Assembly (NCBI GenBank): GCA_011523615.1
Contig: WTGJ01000020.1
Coordinates: 328,934 to 379,894, forward strand
Length of the DNA stretch: 50,961 bases
Direction: 5' to 3'
Source: Chloroflexota bacterium
Lineage (GTDB): Bacteria; Chloroflexota; Anaerolineae; Aggregatilineales; Phototrophicaceae
The notes under the pieces are model-generated. The model did no database searches, had not been told where the DNA came from, and worked only from the letters and a program-made list of their open reading frames with translations. Position numbers and translations under genes: made by a program. Below are positions 8,214-16,119 of this stretch, in pieces (within the stretch, counting starts at the first letter, position 1; the number at the start of each line of letters is the position of its first letter).

Positions 8214-9977
8214 TCAATGCTCTGAGACCGGAGACAATTCCAGCTGGATTTCCGCCAGTTCGTTGCGGTGAGCGGCCAACCTTGCCGCTTGCTGTTCCAA
8301 CGATTCCTCCTGACCCGTCAGGCGGGTGAACAAGGGCCGCAGGAGTTCTTCGCCATTTTGCAACAAACGCCGCCGTTCGGTCTGGCAGAGCTGGGTCAAT
8401 GATTCGCGGTAGACGCGCAGCAGGGCCGCACTCGCCTCTTGGAGTTCGCCTTGGCTTTCCTTACGAATGCGCCGCAAATGACGCCAGGCGTACACACTAC
8501 CGACCGCCGCCAGCGGTGCGCCGATAATGGCAGCCGGCAAGGCCAGCGGCGCCGCCGCCACGCCAACCAGCGGTCCCGGCGCCAGGAAAGCCAGCGCCAA
8601 AGAAAGCCAACCACTCAGCCCGGCCAGGGCGCCATAGCGCAACCGTGTCAGATTCTGGCTGAATTGCAACTGCATTTCCGCCACCAATGCGCCATCGGCA
8701 TAGTGTTTCTCTTGCCGCTCGGCGTGTCGAATCGCCTGCTGCAAGTCTTCCCGCTGTTCGGCATACAGAGCGGCATCCAGGTGGCTCTCTTTGCCCAGCA
8801 CCTCCAACATGGATCGCAATCGCTCTTGCATCTCCTGCCAGTACGCACGATTGTGATCCACCAGGCGATTGAGATATCTCTCCGCCGTTTTGCGGATCTC
8901 CACCAGGGTTTCCCCCAACACTTCTTGCGCGAAGGTTTCCTGCAGCTTGCCATACCGTGGCGCGCGGCGGAACGGCCGAAAAGCCAACTCACGATCGATG
9001 AATTCCTGGCCGCGGCGGCCCAGCGCGGCAATCGCTTGCTCGATCTCTTGCAGGGTCCGTTGCAGATTCTGCTCCAGCTCATCCGCGTTTTCCCGTAGCT
9101 CCTGCTGCACCCCTTCTGCCTCCCCTCGATCCTGGCGCAGGGATTCAAGCCGCCTCTGCACCGAAGCTTGTGCTTCCATCAAGGTGCGCTGGGCCGTTTC
9201 CATTTGGGCCAACTGTTTTTGCCTTGCAGGAGAGACCTCGTTCAAAGACGCTCGGAGGTGGGCGCGCAGCGCATCGAGCCCGGGTTCTTTTTCCCCCGCC
9301 AGGGCCTTGCCCGCAGAAACGGCAAAGAGCAGGGGCCGGAGGTCCAGCAATTCTTGCACCTGTTGGTGGATGAAGCGCCGCACCTGCTCCAATTCGGCTG
9401 CTTCCAGCAAGTCGATCTGGTTCAAGACCAAGATGACTTTCTTGCCATAATCGCGCGCCAGCTCCAAATAGAGCCGTTCGGTTTCCGCCAGGGCGCGTTT
9501 GGCGCTGAGCACGAAGAGCACCAGGTCGCTGCGGTGCAAAAACGATCGCGCCAATGCTTCGTGCTGGCGGAATACGGAGCCCGATCCCGGCGTATCGACC
9601 AGCGCCACGCCCTTACCGCCAGTGTGGGGATGCGCCCAAATGCGGATGCCCGGTTGCTGCGGAGATTGTTGCGGGCGGCGCTGCGCCTCTTCTCGATAGC
9701 GAATCAATTCGATCGCTTCGGTCGTCGGGGTGATGCCGGTTTCCAGCAAGGCTTCCCCCAACCAGGCGTTGACGAAGGTCGATTTCCCGACGTTGTATTC
9801 ACCGATGACCACGATGAGAAAGAACATCTCTTCCAGATCGGAGGCAATTTCCTGCAGTCGACGCCCATCCTCCCGAGAATCTTCGAGTTCCTTCAGCGTT
9901 TCCGCCAGTTCATACAGGGCGCGTGAAAATCGGACGCGCGTCGCCGCCAGGGGCCCTTCCAGGGCTTTATCGTTCAT
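8214..9977 (-). CDS. Dynamin-like GTPase 2 (downstream gene of the pair)
   Basis: A 587-residue large GTPase. G1 is GEYNVGKST (about 59-67), G2 is the TPTTE threonine region, G3 is DTPGSGS (about 128-134) and G4 is NQID (about 186-189). Long Gln/Glu-rich helices follow, then a hydrophobic hairpin (about 455-505, rich in Ala, Leu, Gly), then another helical stretch. This is the layout of bacterial dynamin-like proteins, which tubulate, fuse or protect membranes. Start: ATG 9977 (MNDKALEG), overlapping the end of the upstream GTPase gene by 11 bases; the upstream extension in this frame lies inside that gene. Its tandem partner suggests a heteromeric pair. Confidence 0.88.
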   Translation of the reverse strand: MNDKALEGPLAATRVRFSRALYELAETLKELEDSREDGRRLQEIASDLEEMFFLIVVIGEYNVGKSTFVNAWLGEALLETGITPTTEAIELIRYREEAQRRPQQSPQQPGIRIWAHPHTGGKGVALVDTPGSGSVFRQHEALARSFLHRSDLVLFVLSAKRALAETERLYLELARDYGKKVILVLNQIDLLEAAELEQVRRFIHQQVQELLDLRPLLFAVSAGKALAGEKEPGLDALRAHLRASLNEVSPARQKQLAQMETAQRTLMEAQASVQRRLESLRQDRGEAEGVQQELRENADELEQNLQRTLQEIEQAIAALGRRGQEFIDRELAFRPFRRAPRYGKLQETFAQEVLGETLVEIRKTAERYLNRLVDHNRAYWQEMQERLRSMLEVLGKESHLDAALYAEQREDLQQAIRHAERQEKHYADGALVAEMQLQFSQNLTRLRYGALAGLSGWLSLALAFLAPGPLVGVAAAPLALPAAIIGAPLAAVGSVYAWRHLRRIRKESQGELQEASAALLRVYRESLTQLCQTERRRLLQNGEELLRPLFTRLTGQEESLEQQAARLAAHRNELAEIQLELSPVSEH

Positions 9978-11955
9978 CCGAAGACTCACTGGCTGTTGCG
10001 GATTCCGACTCCGTGCATTCTTCCTCGGCGGTGACGGGTTCGGCGGCATCCTCTCGGTCTCTGCTCGGCGACGAAAGGCGCATTCGCAACCGTTCACCCA
10101 GATTCAACCGTCCCAGGTTGTGAATGGCTCCTTCCAATTCGTTGACCTGTTGCTGGATGAGGTGCAGAGCGGAGCGTTGCTGCTGTTGACGGCTGGAATG
10201 CACTTCCCACAAGCGCTGAAGGGGCAACCAGGCATCCTGCCGCAGCTGCTGGCCATAATCCAGTTGACGTTTCGCCCCCTCGTTCAGCAGCTCCAGCGCC
10301 CGCCCCTGTGGTTTCCGCCAGCGTCGGGCGAAACGGGCGGCCTGCCAGCGGGCAGCAATCGGCAACCAGCAGGCGCCGGCGATGAACCCACCCGCCAACA
10401 GCAGCAAGGCGTACAACGGTGCTTCGGGGCGCCATTCCGCCAGCAAGGCACGTCCTGCGAAGGTACCCAGCGCCAGGAGGATACAGGTGAGTTGCAGCGC
10501 GGAAACGCCATTCCACAACCTTTGCGCCTTCACGGCAAGCAGTTTTTCTTCTGCACGGCGCGTTTCATCAGCCAAACGACGCAAAGCGTGCCGTGTTTCT
10601 TCCAGGGCACTGCGGTCATAGCGGCTTGGGGCGGCCAGATTCCCCACCATTTGCGAGCGCGCCTCTTCGGGCAATTGCGCCAGCGCCCGCTTCGCCGCCT
10701 CCAATAGATCGCCCAGGTCCTGCCAATCGCGCGCCTCCAAACGCCCGGCCAGTTTCTCGGCCACATCCTGCCATTCCTCACAAGCCTGCAACAAACCCGC
10801 TGGCAGTAAATTGCGGCCACTCTTCCCCCGCCGGGCCAACCAGCCCAGGCCGAGCAGCTCCAGCAGGCCCCACCCCACCAGGCGCGGGATCTTCCGCCAG
10901 GCGAAAGCCGCCTGCCAACCTTCCACCACCGCTTCCTGCACGACTCGGCCTGTCGTCGCGAGGTTTTGCCGCGCCGCTTCCAGCGCCACGTTCGCTGAAT
11001 TGTGAGCGGCGACCACCTGCCCTTCCAGATTCGCCACCGCTCTCCCCAACTCATCCCAATGCGCCTGATTCGCCTCGAAGATGGTCTGCGCCTCGCGGTT
11101 CGCGCGCTGAACAATCTGCAATGGCGTGCTCAGCTTTTGCTGCAACCGCGCTTGATCGCCCAGCTGCTCCTCAATGGAAGCGAGCAATCCGTCCAAACCG
11201 CTCTCCTGCCAGCGTTGCACTGCGTCCTCTCCTTGCGCTGCCAGGCCTGCTTTGGCGGAGACGAGCCATACCCGCGGCTGCCAACCCAGGCGAGCCTGGC
11301 TCTGCTCGCGGACAAATTCCAGCACGTGCTGCCGTTCGCTTTCATCCAGCGTATCCGCCTGATTGAGCAATAAGATGGTCTTTTTGCCGAACTCCTTCAA
11401 TTTCCGCAGGTCTTCCAGATTCTCTGCCGAAAGTGCCTGTCGCGCGGACATCACCCAGCAGACCGTATCGCTCCGATGCAAGAATCGCTGCGTGATGCTC
11501 TCCTGCGCCTGAAAGACAGAACCCAAACCGGGGGTGTCGACGAAACTGACTCGTTGCAGAATCGCTGCCGGAAAATACACGCCATCCACCGATTCACCTT
11601 CCCGGCGGCGTTCGTTTTCCGCGCCCCAGCGCAAGATGGCGATGCGATCCGTCGTCGGCACCGGGCCCATGGCCAGCGGTGGTTCAGGCCCAGCCGCCTC
11701 TTCATACGCCCGATCATGCAGGAGCAGGGCATTGATCAACGAGGATTTTCCCGAACTGAACGGGCCGACAAACGCCAGCAAGTAAGGGTGTTCGGTGTGG
11801 AACAGCGCATCACGCAATTCAGCCAGGCGGGCAGGGGGCAAACCGTCGATCTGGGGCAGCGTCGCCAGCGCTTCTTCCACCAGGTTGCGCACGCGATCCC
11901 TCAATTGCCCGAAATCGTGGCTGAGTTGCGCGGTCTGTCCCTCCGAACGGCCCAT
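9967..11955 (-). CDS. Dynamin-like GTPase 1 (upstream gene of the pair)
   Basis: A 662-residue relative of its neighbour. It has G1 GPFSSGKSS (about 64-72), a TTD threonine region near 101, G3 DTPGLGS (about 140-146) and G4 NQAD (about 198-201). A large coiled helical stalk follows, with hydrophobic segments around 375-390 and 475-525. ATG 11955 is preceded by AGGTGGTGA, a usable ribosome site. The two proteins share architecture but differ in sequence outside the G motifs, so they are not a recent duplication. Paired bacterial dynamins often work together in membrane remodelling or membrane-damage/phage defence; which applies here is not shown by the sequence. Confidence 0.88.
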   Translation of the reverse strand: MGRSEGQTAQLSHDFGQLRDRVRNLVEEALATLPQIDGLPPARLAELRDALFHTEHPYLLAFVGPFSSGKSSLINALLLHDRAYEEAAGPEPPLAMGPVPTTDRIAILRWGAENERRREGESVDGVYFPAAILQRVSFVDTPGLGSVFQAQESITQRFLHRSDTVCWVMSARQALSAENLEDLRKLKEFGKKTILLLNQADTLDESERQHVLEFVREQSQARLGWQPRVWLVSAKAGLAAQGEDAVQRWQESGLDGLLASIEEQLGDQARLQQKLSTPLQIVQRANREAQTIFEANQAHWDELGRAVANLEGQVVAAHNSANVALEAARQNLATTGRVVQEAVVEGWQAAFAWRKIPRLVGWGLLELLGLGWLARRGKSGRNLLPAGLLQACEEWQDVAEKLAGRLEARDWQDLGDLLEAAKRALAQLPEEARSQMVGNLAAPSRYDRSALEETRHALRRLADETRRAEEKLLAVKAQRLWNGVSALQLTCILLALGTFAGRALLAEWRPEAPLYALLLLAGGFIAGACWLPIAARWQAARFARRWRKPQGRALELLNEGAKRQLDYGQQLRQDAWLPLQRLWEVHSSRQQQQRSALHLIQQQVNELEGAIHNLGRLNLGERLRMRLSSPSRDREDAAEPVTAEEECTESESATASESSDER

Positions 11956-11963
11956 TCACCACC

Positions 11964-11972
11964 TGCTATACT
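11964..11972 (+). promoter_or_regulatory. Extended -10 box for lysA
   Basis: TGCTATACT, a TGn-extended -10, lies 86 bases before the lysA ATG. No convincing -35 is present. It would give a leader of about 80 bases in which I see no recognisable lysine riboswitch. Confidence 0.35.
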
Positions 11973-11997
11973 GACGCGCCAGTTTCCCTGCCTGCAA

Positions 11998-12026
11998 ATT
12001 ATGCGTACCATCGGGCGGAAATTCAA
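11998..12026 (-). promoter_or_regulatory. Promoter for the dynamin pair
   Basis: On the minus strand TTGAAT (12021-12026) and CATAAT (11998-12003) are spaced by 17 bases, giving a leader of about 35 bases before ATG 11955. It faces away from lysA, so the region is a divergent promoter. Confidence 0.5.
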
Positions 12027-12057
12027 GTGAGGCAGATGTGAAGCAAGCGCGGCAGCC

Positions 12058-13323
12058 ATGCTGAATGACTCGATCCATTACGCCAACGGCAGCCTCCATT
12101 GCGATGGAATCTCGCTCGCTCAGATCGCAGAGCGGATCGGCACTCCCTGCTATGTGTACAGTCTGCCGCGCATCCTGCACCAACTGCAGCGCCTGAAAGC
12201 GGCGTTCCAAGCCATACCCAGCGAAATCCATTACAGCGCCAAAGCAAACGCCAACCTCGACATTTTGCGGGCGCTGATCCAGGCCGGTGTGGGGATCGAT
12301 ACCGTGAGTGGCGGCGAAATTTGGCGCGCGCTACAGGCCGGCTGTCCGGCGGCGGATATCGTCTTCGCCGGCGTCGGCAAAACAAAAGCAGAGATCGATT
12401 ATGCCATCGACGAGGGTGTGGGCTGGATCAACATCGAGAACCAGCAGGAATGCGCTTGGATTCAGGCCGCCGCCACCCGCGCCGGAAGGACACAACGGGT
12501 CGCCCTGCGGCTCAACCCGGCCGAACGAGCAGCGACCCATGCCGCCATCGCCACCGGACACGCCGAAGCCAAATTCGGCCTCAGTGCAACGAGCATCCGT
12601 GAGCTCATGCAGCGTGCAGAACGCTACCCGGCGCTCGATTTCTGCGGCCTCCACGTGCACATCGGCAGTCAATTGAGCGAACCGTCGGCGACGGGGCGAG
12701 CGATTGATGCCGCCGGAAACCTGCTGGCAGAATACCCACAACTGGCCACACTCAACATCGGTGGCGGCTTTCCCGTGCCCTATCGCCAGGATTCCGAACT
12801 CTCCACCGTAGAGGAATGGGTGGCCTCCTTACAACCGTACCTGTTGCGCCTGCAACTCCGTGAAGCGGTGAAGATCGAACCCGGGCGCTTCCTCGTCGCT
12901 GATGCGGGCGTCTTGCTGACGCGCGTCCTTTACTGCAAACGACAACTGGGACAAACCACGCTGATCGTCGATGCCAGCATGAGCGAATTGCTCCGCCCTG
13001 CCCTATATGGCGCACACCATGAAATCGTTCCCCTGAACGAAGTAGAGAAGGCAAGCAGGGAGACGATGCAAGTCGTTGGTCCTGTCTGCGAATCGACCGA
13101 TGTGCTCCTGCCGCAGGTGGCGCTGCCGCCACCCCAGGCGGGTGATCTCCTGGCCATCCTCACCGTCGGTGCTTACGGCATGGTGATGGCGAGCAATTAC
13201 AATGCCCGGCCGCGGCCGGCGGAAGTCGTAGTGTATCGGAATGGGGCGGAATCTGGCTGGCGTCTTTCGCGTGCGCGAGAAGATTGGCGTTCCTTTTACC
13301 CCGGCGAAAGCCAAGACCCCTGA
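12058..13323 (+). CDS. lysA: Diaminopimelate decarboxylase
   Basis: Makes L-lysine from meso-diaminopimelate with pyridoxal phosphate. The 421-residue protein is a fold-type III decarboxylase. The PLP lysine is in YSAKANAN (Lys62), HVHIGSQ is near 200, the phosphate-binding GGGFPVPY is near 238, and CESTD near 345 carries the cysteine of the second-subunit active site. EPGRFLVADAG is the conserved stretch before the C-terminal barrel. Length is normal. No other lys/dap gene is adjacent; it stands alone between the dynamin pair and the tRNAs. A related carboxynorspermidine or arginine decarboxylase is less likely because of the CESTD and GGG motifs. Confidence 0.93.
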   Translation: MLNDSIHYANGSLHCDGISLAQIAERIGTPCYVYSLPRILHQLQRLKAAFQAIPSEIHYSAKANANLDILRALIQAGVGIDTVSGGEIWRALQAGCPAADIVFAGVGKTKAEIDYAIDEGVGWINIENQQECAWIQAAATRAGRTQRVALRLNPAERAATHAAIATGHAEAKFGLSATSIRELMQRAERYPALDFCGLHVHIGSQLSEPSATGRAIDAAGNLLAEYPQLATLNIGGGFPVPYRQDSELSTVEEWVASLQPYLLRLQLREAVKIEPGRFLVADAGVLLTRVLYCKRQLGQTTLIVDASMSELLRPALYGAHHEIVPLNEVEKASRETMQVVGPVCESTDVLLPQVALPPPQAGDLLAILTVGAYGMVMASNYNARPRPAEVVVYRNGAESGWRLSRAREDWRSFYPGESQDP

Positions 13324-13341
13324 CATGGGGGCCTTCGGCTG

Positions 13342-13416
13342 TGGCGATGGCTGGACTTGAACCAGCGACCTCCAAATTATGAGTTTGGCGCTACTAACCG
13401 GCTGAGCTACATCGCC
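13342..13416 (-). tRNA. tRNA with CAT anticodon (elongator Met or Ile2)
   Basis: A 75-base cloverleaf: acceptor GGCGATG/CATCGCC, anticodon stem CCAAA/TTTGG around CTCATAA, T arm GCTGG/CCAGC with TTCAAGT, discriminator A, no encoded CCA. CAT anticodon with a fully paired acceptor excludes the initiator. It is either elongator tRNA-Met or the tRNA-Ile whose C34 is converted to lysidine; the T arm resembles known Ile2 tRNAs and the acceptor resembles elongator Met. The D stem is odd, with three pairs plus a C13-U22 mismatch and a 10-base loop. It lies 65 bases downstream of tRNA-fMet on the same strand with no promoter of its own. Confidence 0.9.
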
Positions 13417-13481
13417 TGGAAAACGAACTGACTTTCACCCGTACCCGCGAAACCTGCGCTTTGCCTCGAGTCAGCCGTCAG

Positions 13482-13553
13482 TTGCGGGGGGAGGATTCGA
13501 ACCTCCGACCTTCAGGTTATGAGCCTGACGAGCTGCCACTGCTCCACCCCGCC
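13482..13553 (-). tRNA. Initiator tRNA-fMet (CAT)
   Basis: A 72-base initiator tRNA. Hallmarks are an unpaired 1-72 position (G1 opposite A72), a G2-C71 to G7-C66 stem, the A11-U24 pair in the D stem, the TCAGG/CCTGA anticodon stem around CTCATAA, and T arm GGAGG/CCTCC. The 3' end reads GCAA followed by CTG, so CCA is added post-transcriptionally. Two departures from E. coli are visible: the D loop is two bases shorter, and the usual run of three G-C pairs at the anticodon stem base is A29-U41, G30-C40, G31-C39. Confidence 0.95.
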
Positions 13554-13558
13554 TCCAG

Positions 13559-13587
13559 AGATTAGCACAGCACCACGGCAGAGTCAA
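13559..13587 (-). promoter_or_regulatory. Promoter of the tRNA-fMet / tRNA-CAT unit
   Basis: TTGACT (13582-13587) and TAATCT (13559-13564) on the minus strand are spaced by exactly 17 bases. The -10 box ends six bases before the mature tRNA 5' end at 13553, so the predicted transcription start falls on or beside G1 of the tRNA. Confidence 0.65.
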
Positions 13588-13644
13588 CCAGGCGCCAGGC
13601 AACACAGAGCGAGACATTGGCTGCACAACGAAGCCATCCACGTT

Positions 13645-16110
13645 TCAGCCGAGCTCCTTGCGCAAGACGGTACCGAGGAAATTCCGCGGCAATGTTTGGC
13701 GGAATTCATAGCGCTGCGGAACGGCATTTCTCGGCAAGCGCCGCTCGCACCACTCGGTCAAATGGGCTGCTTTCAATTGCTTCCCACGGACCGGCAACAC
13801 GATCGCCCTTACCTGCGCTTCACCCAAGCCGACGCGATCACCCACGACCACCACCTCACGAACATCCGGATGCTCATAGAGCACTTCTTCTACATCGCGG
13901 GGATAAATCCTCTCTCCTCGCACTTCGATTTCATCCGCGATTCGGTTCAGGATGCGGAAATAACCGGCGTGGTCCATCAACGCCAGATCGCCCGTAGAGA
14001 ACCAGCCGTCCTCAAAAGCAGTTGCCTCCTCAGCCCAATAGCCGCTGAATAGCTGCGGGCCGCGGATCTGCAACTCACCCACCTCACCGATCGGGAGCGG
14101 CACGCGCGAACGAATCTCAACGATGCGGGCATCGGTATTGGGCAATGGCAGTCCGATCGATCCCACCCGTCGTTGCCCGAGGAAGGGGTTGGCATGCGTC
14201 ACCGGCGCCGCTTCGCTGATCGCATAGCCTTCCAGGATGTGCCCACGCGTCAACTTCTCAAAGGATTCCTGTACTTCAACCGGCAACGGCGCCAGACCAC
14301 TCAGGCAGGCGCCGATCGAGGAAAGACCATACCGACGTACATTCGGCACCTGGTTGATGGACAGATACCAGGCCGGTACGGCGGGAAACATGGATGGGCG
14401 ATGCTGTCGTGCCGTTTCCAGCAAGGTGGGTAGATCCGGGTAAGGCAGCAGCACGACAGTGGCGCCGATGGCGATCGGCAAATTCAGGCCGAGAGTCAAA
14501 GGGTAACTGTGCTGCAACGGCAAGGCCGACAGGCAACGTTCGCGGCCATAGCGCCAAACCGGCGCCCAATGGCGAGTTTGCATGATATTGGCGACCAGAT
14601 TGCGGTGGCTGAGGCGAACCGGCCGCGCCGGGCCATCCGTTCCCTGCGTATAGGCGATGACCGCCGCCGCTCGCGGGTCGACCGCCACCGTCGGCCGCTC
14701 TGAATGAGGCGCCTGTTGGATGAGCTCCGCGAGCCAGTGTGTTTCACCGGGAAGGCCGCTCGGCTCCCCTAGCGCCCAAGCTCTTCGCTCGGCCAACTGA
14801 TGAAACACCGCGGCCGGTAATTCCTGGCGCAAATCGACGAGCAAGCCACGCGTCTCTGGCACATCGGCCAACGCCGCCCATAACGACGCATACTGACTGG
14901 GCGCGGCCACCCAGCGCGCACCTACCGCAGAGAGCTGTTCGCTGAGCGTATTGGGGTCTGCTTCGGGATTGGTCAATACGACCACCCCGCCGAGCTTGAG
15001 CGTGGCGTAAAAGGCCACCACAAAGGAAGGTAGATTGGGCAACAGGAGCGCCAGCCGGTCGCCCGCGGAAAAACCCATGCCCAACAACGCATTCGCCAGG
15101 CGGTTGGCTTTCGCATCCAACTCGGCATAGCTCAGGCGCTGGTTGTAGCAAATCAAGGCGCTGCGCCCCGGCAACCAACGCGCCGTGTTTTCCAGAAATC
15201 GGGGCAAGGGATGCCGTGGGATGGGCACGTTATGGGGCACGTTTTCGTCATAAGCGGCGTGCCAGAGCCGCTGATCTTCCACGTCCGGTTCGTCTCGGCC
15301 CTCTCGCCAACTCCCCAACCCACCATGCAAGAAGCGAGTCATGGAGCGGTTGACTGCGCGATGCCGCTCCAACTGCACCTTGTGTTTCGCCGAGCCGATA
15401 TCCAGGATTTCCGCGCCGGGGATATGCTTCCCCACTGCATCAAAGTACTTCCGCGGGAAGTAACGGTCACGCATTCCAGTCAACACCAGCGTGCGCGCTT
15501 GCAACTGGGGGAACTTCTCCCAGCCCCGCCAGCTCACCAGGTTGTGCTGCATCATCCGTTGCAAGACATGGTATTCCGCATTCCAGCGGGGTCGAAAGCG
15601 CCACCAGGGACGAGATAATGCGCCAGGGGTTCGCAGCAACCAGCGCACCAGCCGCGGCACCGGCCACTCGCCGGCGGTGGAAATGAGCATCAGGCGCTCC
15701 ACTCGCCCCGCCTGCGCGCAGGCATATTCAACGGCGATGGAGCCACCAAAGGAATGCCCGGCCAAGTGGAATCTCCTAGGGAGCTGCAGCGCTTCCACGA
15801 TGGCTTGCAGGTCGAAAACCAGTTCTTCCATCGTGTAATGCGAATCGGGAGCGTCCGATTGCCCATGGCCGCGCAAATCCGGCACGACCACGCGGTAATT
15901 GCGCGAGAAATGATTGATCTGGTGTTCCCAGGTTTCCGCGCAACCGCCATAGCCATGCACCAGGAGCAATGTTCGTTCGACCCCTTCGGGCCAAATGTCG
16001 ATGACGGAAAGATGGCCCCGCTCCTCGTTCGGAATCGGCACTTCCACCCGATACAAGCTGTAATCGAGCTGGAAGGCAGCGCGCTTCAAGCCGCGCAGTT
16101 TGCGCTTCAA
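13645..16110 (-). CDS. Fusion: alpha/beta hydrolase plus degenerate acyl-adenylate (AMP-binding) domain
   Basis: An 821-residue two-domain protein. Residues 1-265 are an alpha/beta hydrolase with oxyanion HGYGG (52-56), nucleophile Ser120 in GHSFGG, acid Asp215 (GMRDRYFP) and His243 (SAKHKVQ). Residues 300-821 match acyl-CoA synthetases (AMP-binding fold): LSYAELDAKANRLANALL, GYAISEAAPVT, STGDLALMDHAGYF, ERIYPRDVEEVLYEHPDV. The phosphate loop reads YTQGTDGPARPV instead of YTSGTTGxPKG, and the C-terminal catalytic lysine of the LPxxxxGK motif is Thr814 (LPRNFLGTVLRKEL). Adenylation is therefore probably lost or altered, although the hydrolase triad looks active. Start is a TTG nine bases after the MurF-like stop. 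It is the last gene of the four-gene operon. Confidence 0.88.
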   Translation of the reverse strand: MKRKLRGLKRAAFQLDYSLYRVEVPIPNEERGHLSVIDIWPEGVERTLLLVHGYGGCAETWEHQINHFSRNYRVVVPDLRGHGQSDAPDSHYTMEELVFDLQAIVEALQLPRRFHLAGHSFGGSIAVEYACAQAGRVERLMLISTAGEWPVPRLVRWLLRTPGALSRPWWRFRPRWNAEYHVLQRMMQHNLVSWRGWEKFPQLQARTLVLTGMRDRYFPRKYFDAVGKHIPGAEILDIGSAKHKVQLERHRAVNRSMTRFLHGGLGSWREGRDEPDVEDQRLWHAAYDENVPHNVPIPRHPLPRFLENTARWLPGRSALICYNQRLSYAELDAKANRLANALLGMGFSAGDRLALLLPNLPSFVVAFYATLKLGGVVVLTNPEADPNTLSEQLSAVGARWVAAPSQYASLWAALADVPETRGLLVDLRQELPAAVFHQLAERRAWALGEPSGLPGETHWLAELIQQAPHSERPTVAVDPRAAAVIAYTQGTDGPARPVRLSHRNLVANIMQTRHWAPVWRYGRERCLSALPLQHSYPLTLGLNLPIAIGATVVLLPYPDLPTLLETARQHRPSMFPAVPAWYLSINQVPNVRRYGLSSIGACLSGLAPLPVEVQESFEKLTRGHILEGYAISEAAPVTHANPFLGQRRVGSIGLPLPNTDARIVEIRSRVPLPIGEVGELQIRGPQLFSGYWAEEATAFEDGWFSTGDLALMDHAGYFRILNRIADEIEVRGERIYPRDVEEVLYEHPDVREVVVVGDRVGLGEAQVRAIVLPVRGKQLKAAHLTEWCERRLPRNAVPQRYEFRQTLPRNFLGTVLRKELG

Positions 16111-16119
16111 CGAGAACTC

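Noticed and set aside
9967-11955. Recent duplication producing the two dynamin genes
   Set aside because: Outside the G motifs the proteins differ strongly in sequence and in placement of hydrophobic segments.
13342-13553. tRNA genes as an integration site for a mobile element
   Set aside because: No integrase, no direct repeat of a tRNA 3' end, and flanking genes show no obvious compositional break.
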